Assembly: GCA_020853025.1 (NCBI GenBank)
Contig: JADYZP010000009.1
Coordinates: 22,410-86,409, forward strand
Origin: Burkholderiales bacterium
GTDB taxonomy: Bacteria; Pseudomonadota; Gammaproteobacteria; Burkholderiales; Casimicrobiaceae
Length of the DNA stretch: 64,000 bases
Direction: 5' to 3'
A program made the position numbers and the translations under genes. Shown here piece by piece: positions 48,802-58,333 of this stretch (positions are counted from its first letter, which is position 1; each line of letters begins with the position of its first letter). The notes below the pieces were generated by a model. That model was not told the DNA's origin. It worked only from the letters and a program-made list of their open reading frames with translations, and made no database searches.

Positions 48802-49377
48802 ATGTCGAACGATCGTTCCTACCTGACGAGACTACAGGACTACTACGCACGGCATCGCGCGTTGCCATCCTACGCATCGATCGGCAACCTCCTGGGATTG
48901 CGCTCGAAGTCGTCGGTGGCCGCGCTCGTGGCCCGCCTGAAGCTCGCCGGCTTCCTCGAATCCACCCCCGACCGCCGCCTGGCGCCAACGCGTCGCTTTT
49001 TCGCGCGTCCGCTGGCGCAGACGCCGGTGCGTGCGGGACTGCCGGATCCGGTCGAGGACGCGGACGCCGATGCCCTCACCATCGACGACTACCTGATCGA
49101 GCATCCGTCATCGACGGTCCTGATCCGCGTCAAGGGCGATTCGATGATCGATGCCGGCATTTTCGACGGCGACCTGGTCGTCGTCGAGAAGCAGCCTTCG
49201 GCGCAGAAAGGCGACATCGTCATTGCCATCGTCGACAACCAGTTCACGCTGAAGCGGCTGGACCTCGAAGCTGGGCGCTTCGTGCTCAAAGCCGAGAACA
49301 AGGCCTATCCGCTCATCCGTCCCGAGGGCACGCTGGAGATCTTCGGCGTCATGGTCGGGCTCGTGCGCAAGCTCTGA
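48802..49377 (+). CDS. lexA: LexA-family SOS repressor (divergent, short)
   Basis: A 191-residue protein. The N-terminal winged helix (LTRLQDYYARHRALPSYASI ... LGLRSKSSVAALVARL) is divergent from classical LexA. The self-cleavage site is Ala78-Gly79 (PVRAGLPDP), and the S24 protease dyad is Ser114 (KGDSMIDAGI) and Lys151 (FTLKRL). It should be inactivated by RecA and derepress SOS genes. LexA paralogues of this sort often control translesion or repair cassettes; the AddB/AddA-like genes lie 1.8 kb downstream. Its promoter contains its probable operator. Confidence 0.85.
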   Translation: MSNDRSYLTRLQDYYARHRALPSYASIGNLLGLRSKSSVAALVARLKLAGFLESTPDRRLAPTRRFFARPLAQTPVRAGLPDPVEDADADALTIDDYLIEHPSSTVLIRVKGDSMIDAGIFDGDLVVVEKQPSAQKGDIVIAIVDNQFTLKRLDLEAGRFVLKAENKAYPLIRPEGTLEIFGVMVGLVRKL

Positions 49378-49411
49378 CTCGCCGCAGGGACGTCCGCGAA
49401 AGCGAGCGTGC

Positions 49412-49735
49412 TTGCGCAGCATCGAGTGGAAGCTGCGCGCGTTATGGCGGCAGCATGGCATTGCCATCATCGCGTATTCGCCGTTCGGCCAGGCTGAACT
49501 CCTGCGCGGCCGAAAATCGGCAGCACTTGCCGCAAGCCTCGGCATCGCGTTGGCGCAACTGGCGCTCGCGTGGCTGCTCGCGCAAGAGCCAGCGATCGCC
49601 ATTCCGAAGGCGGGCAAGCTCGCGCATCTGACCGAATGTCGCGCCGCGGCCGACGTTCGTCTGCCGCAGGACGCGTTGGCCGCGATCGACACCGCCTTCC
49701 CGCCACCTTCGCGCGCATCGCCTGGCCCTGCTACG
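49412..49735 (+). pseudogene. C-terminal remnant of an aldo/keto reductase
   Basis: The frame reads HGIAIIAYSPFGQAELLRG, LGIALAQLALAWLLAQEPAIAIPKAG, and LPQDALAAIDTAFPPP, which is the last third of an aldo/keto reductase. The N-terminal barrel with the Asp-Tyr-Lys-His tetrad is absent; the preceding DNA is the end of lexA. The rest of the 530-bp gap up to the J-like gene holds no other gene I can support. A truncated pseudogene. Confidence 0.75.
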
Positions 49736-49911
49736 ACCGGTACCCGGAGCGCTGCACCTGGCCGCAATCGCGCCGCCGCTGTTCTCAACAAAAGTCAAGT
49801 TTTTTCGATGTTTCAAAGGCTTGGAGCGGTACCAGGCTGTTTGGCACGCTTGCTGCTTCTGACGTGTCATCGGGTACTCGCGCCTAGCCCACCCAAGACA
49901 GGAGAAGCACG

Positions 49912-50247
49912 GTGAACTACACCTACTACGACTACCTCGATCTGGCACCCGGCGCGACGCCGGCGCGGATCGAAGCCGCGTACGCCGCCGTCCTCGAGCG
50001 ATTCCAGTACGGTGCCACCGACGCCGGACAGGACCTGTCCGGGCTGGTCCGCATGATCCACGCCGCCTACGAAGTGCTTTCCAGCGCCGAGCGCAAGCGT
50101 CTCTACGACGCCGAACTCGCCAGGGAGGCCGCGTCGGCGGACGCCGAACTGAAATCGACGCTCGATGCGCAGCCTGTCGCCGGCACGCGATTCGTACAGG
50201 ACGTGCCTGCTCCGCTGCGCGCCATGTTTGCGCCGCTCGCCGCATGA
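49912..50247 (+). CDS. J-domain-like protein lacking the HPD motif
   Basis: A 111-residue protein starting MNYTYYDYLDLAPGATPARIEAAYAAVLERF and continuing with MIHAAYEVLSSAERKRLYDAELA, which match helices I-II and III-IV of a J domain. At the place where DnaJ proteins have HPD, the sequence is QYGATDAGQD, so it should not stimulate DnaK. It may be a J-like protein-interaction module. A ribosome-binding site (acaggagaa) precedes the GTG/ATG region. Confidence 0.7.
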   Translation: MNYTYYDYLDLAPGATPARIEAAYAAVLERFQYGATDAGQDLSGLVRMIHAAYEVLSSAERKRLYDAELAREAASADAELKSTLDAQPVAGTRFVQDVPAPLRAMFAPLAA

Positions 50248-50713
50248 GTGCGCAACAGCGCGATCCCAGGTTACGGCCGCCGGGAAGTTTCTTTTCCAGA
50301 CTGCAAACAGCGATGCGGTCGGCGGCCGTATTCTCTTCGCTGCACAGGATACAGCGGCGCACGTCCGTATATGACAAGGATGTCGTACCGCGTCGTCGCC
50401 TGTCGCGTCCAGCGGTGAGTGGCGAATTCAGCGCGCTGCACCGAGCCGTTCTGCGCGCGCCGGACCGCGGTCCGCATCGCGCGTCCCGCAGACCGCGACC
50501 CGAACTCGTGATTCCGCCGGACCGGTTGGCGCTGGTCGTGCACTAGGACATCCGTCGTATCGTGGCGGCACGGCGCATTGATGTGCAATGGAGCCTGCTG
50601 CCGTATGTCGTCCAGTAGCGCATTTCCGTGGCCGATGGCAAAGAACTTGCAAGGCATGAATCGAAAAAATCCTTTCGTGATTCGCACCCGCTACGACAAC
50701 CGGAGAGAGCGCC
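50248..50713. other. 466-bp stretch without a supported gene
   Basis: A 100-codon Arg-rich frame overlaps the J-like gene stop, but it shows no motif and its composition is that of shifted high-GC DNA. I see no RNA gene or terminator. A GGAGAGAGCG ribosome-binding site for the next gene ends the stretch. Confidence 0.4.
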
Positions 50714-51082
50714 ATGGAAAAATGCATCGGCTGTAACCACTACGATCGCCAGGGCGGCAAGGAAACCGATGCGCGCGGCGTGCAGTGGGGACAATGCCGG
50801 CGCTCGGCGCCGATGCTGCATCCGATCAACCAGAAAACCTACATGATCGAAGGCGTGTGGCCACACGTTCGCGACGACGACTGGTGCGGCGAGTGGAAGG
50901 CCGCGGCCAGGCGTTCCGCCGCACGGGTACCGGACACGCTGTCCACCGGCCCGCTGCTGCCGATCGGTGGCGCATCGCCGTTCGCGGCGCGCGTTCCGCC
51001 GCGATCACCGCAACCCACGGTATCGTCGATCGGTTCGGCGATACCTGCGGGCACGATGGCGGCGTCCGGCCGAGGCGACTAG
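50714..51082 (+). CDS. Small Cys-containing protein (putative zinc binder), unknown function
   Basis: A 122-residue protein. The N-terminal 60 residues look folded and conserved in style: CIGCNHYDRQGG, VQWGQCRRSAP, TYMIEGVWPHVRDDDWCGEWKA, with four Cys suited to bind a metal. The rest is Pro/Ser/Ala-rich and probably disordered. A strong ribosome-binding site precedes it. I cannot name a function; a regulatory or stress role is possible. Confidence 0.65.
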   Translation: MEKCIGCNHYDRQGGKETDARGVQWGQCRRSAPMLHPINQKTYMIEGVWPHVRDDDWCGEWKAAARRSAARVPDTLSTGPLLPIGGASPFAARVPPRSPQPTVSSIGSAIPAGTMAASGRGD

Positions 51083-51202
51083 AAGTTCTCCCGAAAAAAA
51101 GGGCGTGCGGTATCGCGAAACGTCCAGCCGCCGAAAGCTGCTACAGTAGTTCCCGCCTTCTCGCCGATCATAGCTTTGGCGGGCAGGGGTGATTGCATCC
51201 CC

Positions 51203-53905
51203 ATGATTTCCATCGATCTTGACGCGGCACTCGCGGCCGGCGTCACCGTCGTCACGCCGAACCGGCGCCTTGCGCGCGAGCTCGTCTCCCGGTACGACGC
51301 GGCGGCGGCGCGTTCCGGGGCGCGGACCTGGACCGCCGTGCGCGCGCTGCCGTGGGATGCGTGGCTGCAAACACTATGGCACGACGCGCTGGCGGCGCAC
51401 GCGCTCCCCGAGCCGCGACCGCTGCTGGGCGCACCGGCCAGCGCCTTCATGTGGGATCGCATCGTTGCCGACGGCAGCAATCTGCTCGATCCGCACGGCG
51501 CCGCCGAGCGCGCCGCCGGTGCCTGGAAGGCCTTTCATGCGTGGCGCGAACCTGGAGAAACCCCCGATCCATGGGCACGCGCCGGCATCGACGACGATGC
51601 GGCAGCGTTCGCGACTTGGGCGCGACGATTTGCCGACGAGCGCGACGCCCTCGGCCGCCGCATCGATGACGCGTCGCTGGCCGACCACTTGGCCGCGGCG
51701 GCGCCACGCATCGCATCGTTGCGCGGCCGCGCACTCGTGTTCGCGGGCTTCCTGGAGTTCACGCCGCAGCAGCGTCGCCTGCTTACCGCTTTGGAAACCG
51801 CAGGTGCGGCGCCGACGACCGTCGCGCTGCCGCGACCCCGTCGAAGCCGCTGCCTGCGCGTCACCGCGCACAGCCCGCGCGACGAACTCGTCGCGGCGCT
51901 GTCGTTCGCGCGTGCTCGTGCGCTCGCGCAGCCGGAGGCCGACATCGCGATCGTCGTCGCCGACCTGGAAGAACGGCGCGAGGACGCCGTGGCCATTGCC
52001 GAAGACCTGCTGTGTCCCGCGCTGCTCGAGCTCTGCGACGCCGATGCCCCTCGACCCTATTCGGTTTCGCTCGCGACACCGCTGGCGCAGTGGCCGCTTG
52101 CTGCATCCGCGCTGGCGCTGATCGAATGGGCGGCGCGGCCGCTACCGCTGGCAAGCGCTGCCGCTTTGCTGCGCTCGCCGTACCTGCCAGGCGCGGTCGA
52201 CGTCTGGTGGAGGCGCGCCGGCTGCGAGCGCCTGTGGCGCGAGCTGGGCTTGCGCGATGTCACGTTCCAGGCCGCGGCGCTGGCACTGTCCCGTCGCAAC
52301 GACGACGCACTCGCCGCACGCTGGCGCGCCGCCGCGGCACCCACAACGACGCGCCGATCGCCGTCCGCGTGGGCCGACACCTGGCGCGCCTGGCTTGCTG
52401 CGGTCGGCTGGCCCGGCGAGCGCACGCTCGACAGCGGCGAGTGGCAGACACGTGACGCATTCTTGCGCTTGCTGGGCGAGTTTGCGGCACTGTCACCGGT
52501 GGCGCCGACGATGAACCGTGACGAGGCGTTGTCTGCGCTGCGCGCCGCGGGCGGCCGCAAGCTGTTTCAACCGGAATCCGCACCGGCCCACGTCCGGATA
52601 CTGGGCATGCTCGAAGCGTCGGGGCTGGAGTTCGACGCGCTGTGGCTGGCGGGCCTCGGCGCGCCGCAATGGCCGCCGCCGATGGCGCCAACCCCGTTGC
52701 TGCCGCTCGCGTGGCAGCGGGCGCGCGGACTGCCGCGCGCCGATGCCGCGCGTTCGCTCGATTACGCGCGAACGCTGACGGCGGCCTTTGCGCACGCCGC
52801 CGGCGAGGTCGTCGCCAGTCACGCGCGCGAAGTCGACGGCCAGGAACGCGCGGCCAGCACGCTTTTCGTCCACTGGCCGGAAGCCGCACCCTCGGACGTC
52901 CCCCGGCATCTGGGCCGCGCCGAACAGATCGCCGCGGACCGGCCCGCGCTGCAGAAGCTCACCGACGCCTTGGCGCCGGCGCTGCCCGAAGCATCGGCAG
53001 TGCGCGGCGGCGTCGACGTCATCGAAAGCCAGAGCAGCTGCCCGTTCCAGGCCTTCGCACGCCACCGACTTCGAGCGCGGCCAGCGGCCGACGCCCGCGG
53101 CGGACTTTCTCCGCAGGAGCGGGGCATTCTGCTGCATCGGCTGCTTGCGGAATTCTGGACCGACGTCGGCGATCACGCCACACTCATGGCGCTCGACGAC
53201 GCCGCGTTGCGCGCGCGAATCAGCGCCGCGGTAAAGAAGGCGCGCACGGCGCTCGACGCGCAGCGATGGCGAACGCTGCCGCTGGCGGTGGCGGCCGCCG
53301 AAGCCGAACGCCTCGCCGTCACGCTGCACGCATGGCTGACAGCCGTCGAACGCGAACGAACCCCGTTCACGGTCTCGGCCATCGAAGCCAAGGCCAGGTT
53401 GGCGATCGGCGGCATCGAGCTCGACTTCCGCGTCGATCGCGTCGACACGCTGGCCGCGGGCGGGCTCGCGGTCATCGACTACAAATCTGGGCGCGCGCCC
53501 GGACCCGGCCGCTGGTTTGCGCAACGGCCGGCCGGAACGCAGATCGGCCTCTATGCGCTGGCGCAGCGCGTGCGTACGCCGGCGCAGCCGGTCGTCGCCG
53601 CCGCCTACGCGCAGCTCAAGGCCGGCGACGTCGCCGTTCGCGGCTTGGCTGCGGACGACGTCTGCTGGCCGGGACTGCCGAGCGTGCAACGCGCGCGGGG
53701 CGTCGCGCTCGCCGACTGGCGCGAGGTCGAGGCCGCGTGGGCGCGGAGTTACGCTGCGCTGGCCGGCGAATTTCGCACCGGTCGCGCGGCCGTGACGCCG
53801 CGCGACCCCACCGTCTGCCGAGTCTGCGGCTTGCAGCCACTCTGTCGGATCCAGCGCCTGGACGACGTCGATGCTGGAATCGAAGATGCAGCTGCCGACG
53901 ACTGA
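51203..53905 (+). CDS. AddB-like PD-(D/E)XK nuclease, probable DNA repair protein
   Basis: A 900-residue protein. The N-terminal part begins VTPNRRLARELVSRYDAAAA, typical of inactive helicase-like AddB-type proteins. The C-terminal nuclease contains GGLAVIDYKSGRAPG (motif DYK). Cys residues around it (SSCPFQAFARHRL and VCRVCGLQPLCRI) are arranged like the Fe-S staple of AddB. The next gene is an AddA-like helicase-nuclease overlapping its end by 35 bp, so together they should process double-strand breaks for RecA. Start ATG 51203 replaces a longer TTG-initiated frame. Confidence 0.85.
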   Translation: MISIDLDAALAAGVTVVTPNRRLARELVSRYDAAAARSGARTWTAVRALPWDAWLQTLWHDALAAHALPEPRPLLGAPASAFMWDRIVADGSNLLDPHGAAERAAGAWKAFHAWREPGETPDPWARAGIDDDAAAFATWARRFADERDALGRRIDDASLADHLAAAAPRIASLRGRALVFAGFLEFTPQQRRLLTALETAGAAPTTVALPRPRRSRCLRVTAHSPRDELVAALSFARARALAQPEADIAIVVADLEERREDAVAIAEDLLCPALLELCDADAPRPYSVSLATPLAQWPLAASALALIEWAARPLPLASAAALLRSPYLPGAVDVWWRRAGCERLWRELGLRDVTFQAAALALSRRNDDALAARWRAAAAPTTTRRSPSAWADTWRAWLAAVGWPGERTLDSGEWQTRDAFLRLLGEFAALSPVAPTMNRDEALSALRAAGGRKLFQPESAPAHVRILGMLEASGLEFDALWLAGLGAPQWPPPMAPTPLLPLAWQRARGLPRADAARSLDYARTLTAAFAHAAGEVVASHAREVDGQERAASTLFVHWPEAAPSDVPRHLGRAEQIAADRPALQKLTDALAPALPEASAVRGGVDVIESQSSCPFQAFARHRLRARPAADARGGLSPQERGILLHRLLAEFWTDVGDHATLMALDDAALRARISAAVKKARTALDAQRWRTLPLAVAAAEAERLAVTLHAWLTAVERERTPFTVSAIEAKARLAIGGIELDFRVDRVDTLAAGGLAVIDYKSGRAPGPGRWFAQRPAGTQIGLYALAQRVRTPAQPVVAAAYAQLKAGDVAVRGLAADDVCWPGLPSVQRARGVALADWREVEAAWARSYAALAGEFRTGRAAVTPRDPTVCRVCGLQPLCRIQRLDDVDAGIEDAAADD

Positions 53906-56900
53906 CGCCATCCTCGAGGCGCGTGACGCGAAGGCTCGCCAACGCGCGCTCGACGTGCGCCGGTCGTTTCTGGTGCAGGCGCCGGCCGGCTCCGGCAAGA
54001 CCGGGCTCCTGATCCAGCGCATGCTGGCGCTGCTCGCCGCGGTCGATGCGCCCGAGGCGGTCGTGGCGATGACCTTCACGCGCAAGGCGGCGGGAGAGCT
54101 GCGCGAACGCGTGCTGGCCGCCTTGCAGCAGGCGGCAGCGAAGACACCGGTCGACCCCGACAACGCCTACGAACTGACCACACGCCAACTTGCCTGCGCG
54201 GCGCTGGCCCAGGACGCCCGACGCGACTGGCAGCTCGCCGCCAACCCTTCGCGCATCCGGGTGCTGACCATCGACGCGCTGGTGACGTCGTTCGCGCGAC
54301 AGACGCCCATTACCACCGGTCTCGGCGCGCTGCCGCGGTTCGTCGACGACGCCACCGCGCATTATCGCGAGGCCGTCACCGACGCGCTGGCCGACGCCGC
54401 GGCAGACGACCCCGACTGGCGGCGGATGCTGCTGCACCTGGACAACGATGCTGCGGCGGCAACGGACCTGCTCGCCGCCATGCTGGCGCGCCGCGACCAG
54501 TGGCTCGGGTTGCCGATCGGCGCACCCGACGGTTCGTTGCGCGTCCAACTCGAAGCGACGCTGCGCCGCGAGACCGATGCCGCACTGGCCCGGCTGGCGA
54601 GCCTGATACCCGTCACGTTGGCGCGAGCGCTTCCTGTTCACCAGCGCTACGCCGCGGACAACCTGTTCGAGCGAGCACTGGCGCCGGAGTGCGCCGAGTG
54701 CTTATCGACTCTCGCTGCCGCCGGCGGACTTCCCCGCTGCGACGCCGATGCGCTCCCTCAATGGCGAGCGCTGGCCGATTGGCTGCTGGTGAAGAACGAA
54801 CCGCGCTTCCGCGCGCGGCTCGACAAGCATGTCGGCTTTCCCGGCAAGGACAAAGGGGAGGGCGCGCACCAACGCGAAGCGGCCAAGAAGGCGATGGCGG
54901 ACTGGGTCGCGGCGGCCTGTGCGGTGCCCGGCCTCGACGCGGCGCTGCACGCAGTGCGTACGCTGCCGCCGCCGCGCCACAGCGACGACGCGTGGGCGTT
55001 CGTCGCGGCGACGCTGTCGCTGCTGCCTCGCCTGGCCGCACGATTGCAGCTCGTCTTCGCGCGCACCGGCGAGACCGATTTCAGCGAAGCGACGCTGCGT
55101 GCGCTCGCCGCACTCGGTACCGCCGCGCAACCTGGCGAACTGCTGCTTGCGGCCGACCTCAAGATCCACCACTTGCTGGTCGACGAATTCCAGGACACGT
55201 CGCGGGCCCAGCTCGACCTCATCGGGCGCCTGACCGCCGGATGGGTCGCAGACGATGGCCGCACGCTGTTCGCGGTCGGCGATCCGATGCAGTCGATCTA
55301 TCGTTTTCGCGAGGCGGACGTCGGCATCTTCCTCGACGCCCGCACGCGCGGCCGCATCGGCGACGTCGCCGTCGAATGCCTGACGCTGGCGCGCAACTTC
55401 CGCTCGCAGCGCGCGGTGCTGACTTGGGTGAACGACGTGTTCGTACAGGTACTGACCCCGGTTGCAAACGCCGCGCGCGGCGAAGTGACCTACGAGCCGG
55501 TGCTGGCCACGCGTGGCGACGACGGCGATCCAGCGCCGACCGTCGACGTCGTCGCGGATGACGCCGCCGAGGCGGCAGCGGTGGTCGCCCGCGTGCAAAG
55601 CGCGCTGGACGAGGGTGCGGCCAGCATCGCGATCCTGGTCCGTGCGCGCACGCATCTGGATGCAATCCTGCCGGCGCTGCGCGCCGCGAATATCCGCTAC
55701 GTCGCCGTCGATCTCGAATCGCTCGCGGAACGGTTGCCGACGCGCGACCTTCTGACGCTGACACGTGCGCTGACGCAGCCCGACGATCGTCTGGCAGCAC
55801 TCGCGCTGTTGCGCGCTCCGTGGTGCGGCTTGACGCTCGCCGACCTGCTGGCGATCGCGCTGGGGGAGACGACGTTGCCGATACTGGCGGCCAGTGCCGA
55901 CCCGGCCATCGTCGCGCGTCTGTCCTCCGACGGTCGAGTACGCGTCGCGCGAGCGCAGGCGGCGCTGGCACCGGTGCTGGCCGCGCGGGGACGGATGTCA
56001 CTCGCGTCGCGCGTGCGTGCCGCGTGGCTCGCGCTGGGCGGTCCCGCGTGTGTCGACGGCGCCGCGGACCTGGATGCCGCGCAGTGCTATTTCTCGCTGC
56101 TCGCGCGTCACGAGTGCTGCGGCGATCTCGCCGACTGGGACGCGTTCGAGGCGGTGGCGGCCAAGCTCTTTGCTCCAATCGCTTCCGAGGCCACGACGAC
56201 CGTGCAGGTGATGACGCTGCACAAGGCGAAGGGACTCGAGTTCGACACGGTACTGCTGCCGGGGCTCGCGCGCACACCGCGGCACGAGGACGCCGCCGCG
56301 CTGCGCTGGAAGCAGCGCATCGATGCGGCAGGGGAGCACGGCTTGCTGCTGGCGCCACTGCACGCGCGCATCGGCGCGCTGAGTCCGCGCGATCCGGTGT
56401 ACGCGTATCTCACGTCGCTCGATGCGCAGGAAGCGACCGCCGAGTTGGGTCGGCTGCTCTACGTCGGTTGCACGCGCGCCCGACGCCGGCTGCACCTGAT
56501 CACGGCACCGGGGATCGAGCGCGAGAGCGATAAGCTTCCGCGCCGCTGGCGCGCTCCGAAGGCGAACTGCGCCTGGGCGCAATTGTGGCCGGCGATCGGC
56601 GACGGCATCGCCTCGCCGACGGAAGCGCCCGACGGCTCCCGTGCCCAAGCAAACATCGACGCAGCACCGCACTTCATGCGTTTGCCGCCCGACTGGCCGG
56701 TACCGTCGCCCCCGCCGTCGCTGGCGTCGCCCGTACAGGCCGCGGCAGCGGAGCGCGATCCGCCCTTCGACTGGGCGCAGGCGACTGCCGCCGCTATCGG
56801 AACCGTGACGCATCGTCTGCTGGCGCAGTTGGCTGACGAGGGTATCGCCATGTGGACCCCCGAGCGCGTGAACGACGAGCGGGAGCGCATCGCCGTCGAA

Positions 56901-57344
56901 CTCGCAGCGGTTGACGTCGATGCCGGTATGTTGGCCGCCGCCGTCGACCGGGTTTGCGACGCGCTAACGCGAACGCTGGCGGACGAGCGCGGCCAGTGGC
57001 TCTTTTCCGGCGCGCACCAGCAGGCGTGCAGCGAATGGGCGCTGGCAGCCGTCGAAGACGGCGTCGTTGGACACGTCGTCGTCGATCGCAGCTTCGTCGC
57101 CGATGGCGTGCGCTGGATCGTCGATTTCAAGACCGGGCAGCACGAGGGCGGTGATGTCGACGTCTTTCTCGCCGACGAGATCGAACGCTATCGGCCGCAG
57201 CTCTCGCGCTACGGGCGCATCGTCCGCGAACTCGACACGCGCCCGATCCGGCTCGCGCTGTACTACCCGCTGGTCGCCGGCGGCTGGTGCGAATGGCCGT
57301 ACCCGGACGGCGGCGACGCGGCGAAGCACTCCGAAATGCGATAG
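53871..57344 (+). CDS. AddA-like UvrD-family helicase-nuclease
   Basis: A 1157-residue SF1 helicase. Walker A is APAGSGKTGLL (Lys43), motif II-like VDEFQDTSRAQ, motif III GDPMQSIYRFREAD, motif V MTLHKAKGLEFDTVLLPG, and motif VI LLYVGCTRARRRLHLI. The C-terminal nuclease domain carries WIVDFKTGQHEGG. It pairs with the AddB-like gene just upstream. An ATG at 53886 is an alternative start. Function: resection of double-strand ends, equivalent to RecBCD. Confidence 0.9.
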   Translation: MLESKMQLPTTDAILEARDAKARQRALDVRRSFLVQAPAGSGKTGLLIQRMLALLAAVDAPEAVVAMTFTRKAAGELRERVLAALQQAAAKTPVDPDNAYELTTRQLACAALAQDARRDWQLAANPSRIRVLTIDALVTSFARQTPITTGLGALPRFVDDATAHYREAVTDALADAAADDPDWRRMLLHLDNDAAAATDLLAAMLARRDQWLGLPIGAPDGSLRVQLEATLRRETDAALARLASLIPVTLARALPVHQRYAADNLFERALAPECAECLSTLAAAGGLPRCDADALPQWRALADWLLVKNEPRFRARLDKHVGFPGKDKGEGAHQREAAKKAMADWVAAACAVPGLDAALHAVRTLPPPRHSDDAWAFVAATLSLLPRLAARLQLVFARTGETDFSEATLRALAALGTAAQPGELLLAADLKIHHLLVDEFQDTSRAQLDLIGRLTAGWVADDGRTLFAVGDPMQSIYRFREADVGIFLDARTRGRIGDVAVECLTLARNFRSQRAVLTWVNDVFVQVLTPVANAARGEVTYEPVLATRGDDGDPAPTVDVVADDAAEAAAVVARVQSALDEGAASIAILVRARTHLDAILPALRAANIRYVAVDLESLAERLPTRDLLTLTRALTQPDDRLAALALLRAPWCGLTLADLLAIALGETTLPILAASADPAIVARLSSDGRVRVARAQAALAPVLAARGRMSLASRVRAAWLALGGPACVDGAADLDAAQCYFSLLARHECCGDLADWDAFEAVAAKLFAPIASEATTTVQVMTLHKAKGLEFDTVLLPGLARTPRHEDAAALRWKQRIDAAGEHGLLLAPLHARIGALSPRDPVYAYLTSLDAQEATAELGRLLYVGCTRARRRLHLITAPGIERESDKLPRRWRAPKANCAWAQLWPAIGDGIASPTEAPDGSRAQANIDAAPHFMRLPPDWPVPSPPPSLASPVQAAAAERDPPFDWAQATAAAIGTVTHRLLAQLADEGIAMWTPERVNDERERIAVELAAVDVDAGMLAAAVDRVCDALTRTLADERGQWLFSGAHQQACSEWALAAVEDGVVGHVVVDRSFVADGVRWIVDFKTGQHEGGDVDVFLADEIERYRPQLSRYGRIVRELDTRPIRLALYYPLVAGGWCEWPYPDGGDAAKHSEMR

Positions 57345-57412
57345 AATTCAAGCCTTTGCCTTGCCTGCCCGACGCGAGGAATCGCTGCATCCTCCGCGTG
57401 GGCGTTCACAAC

Positions 57413-58333
57413 GTGCGGATTCATCGCGGACTTCCGGCCCGCGCCGACAGCCCGGTCGCCCTGACGATCGGCAATTTCGACGGCGTTCATCGCGGGCATC
57501 AGGCCATGCTGTCGCGTCTCATCGAGGCGGCGGACGACCTGCGCCTGCCGCCCGCGGTGCTGACCTTCGATCCGCATCCGCGGGAATACTTCATGCGCGA
57601 CGCGGCGCCGCCGCGACTGATGGGTCTGCGTCCGAAGCTCGACGCCTTTCGCGCTTTCGGAATCGCCAGGACCTTTGTCGCGCGCTTCGACGCGAAGCTT
57701 GCTGCGCTGAGTCCACAGGCGTTCATCGACGACGTGCTGGTCGCGCGCCTCGATGCGCGCTGGATACTGGTCGGCGACGACTTTCGTTTCGGCCGCGCGC
57801 GCGCCGGCGATCTGGCGGTGCTGCGCGCACACGCGCACGCCTTCAGCGTCGAGGCCATGCGCACGGTGAGCATCGACGAGGAGCGCGCTTCATCCACTGC
57901 GGTACGGCAGGCGCTAGCCGCGGGCGAACTCGAGCACGCCGCGGCGCTGCTCGGGCGACCCTACACGCTGTCCGGACGCGTCGCGCACGGCGACAAGCGC
58001 GGACGCCACCTCGGTTTTCCCACCGCGAACATTCCGCTGCGGCAACTGCCGGCGCTGACCGGCATTTTCGCCGTACGCATCCACGGTTTGGGCGGTGCGC
58101 CGCACAGCGGTGTGGCGAGCCTCGGCGTGCGGCCGACGGTCAAGGAAGATGCGAAGCCGCTGCTCGAGGTGTTCGTCTTCGACTTCGACGAGACGATCTA
58201 CGGCCGCCGGCTGACCGTGGAGTTCCTGCACAAGTTGCGCGACGAGGAGAAGTACGATGACCTTGCCGCGCTGACTCGGCAGATTCGCGCCGACGTGGCG
58301 CAAGCCCGCGAATACTTCGCGACCGCGCGCTAA
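57413..58333 (+). CDS. ribF: Bifunctional riboflavin kinase/FAD synthetase
   Basis: A 306-residue enzyme from GTG 57413 (reading VRIHRGLP). FAD synthetase half: [39 protein letters not shown]. Riboflavin kinase half: [27 protein letters not shown] and [13 protein letters not shown]. First of the conserved ribF-ileS-lspA-ispH run; its TAA overlaps the ileS ATG. Confidence 0.95.
   Translation: MRIHRGLPARADSPVALTIGNFDGVHRGHQAMLSRLIEAADDLRLPPAVLTFDPHPREYFMRDAAPPRLMGLRPKLDAFRAFGIARTFVARFDAKLAALSPQAFIDDVLVARLDARWILVGDDFRFGRARAGDLAVLRAHAHAFSVEAMRTVSIDEERASSTAVRQALAAGELEHAAALLGRPYTLSGRVAHGDKRGRHLGFPTANIPLRQLPALTGIFAVRIHGLGGAPHSGVASLGVRPTVKEDAKPLLEVFVFDFDETIYGRRLTVEFLHKLRDEEKYDDLAALTRQIRADVAQAREYFATAR

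Noticed and set aside
50244..50546. 100-codon frame overlapping the stop of the J-like gene (ATGA)
   Set aside because: Arg-rich composition, no motif, no ribosome-binding site of its own; typical of a shadow frame in high-GC DNA.
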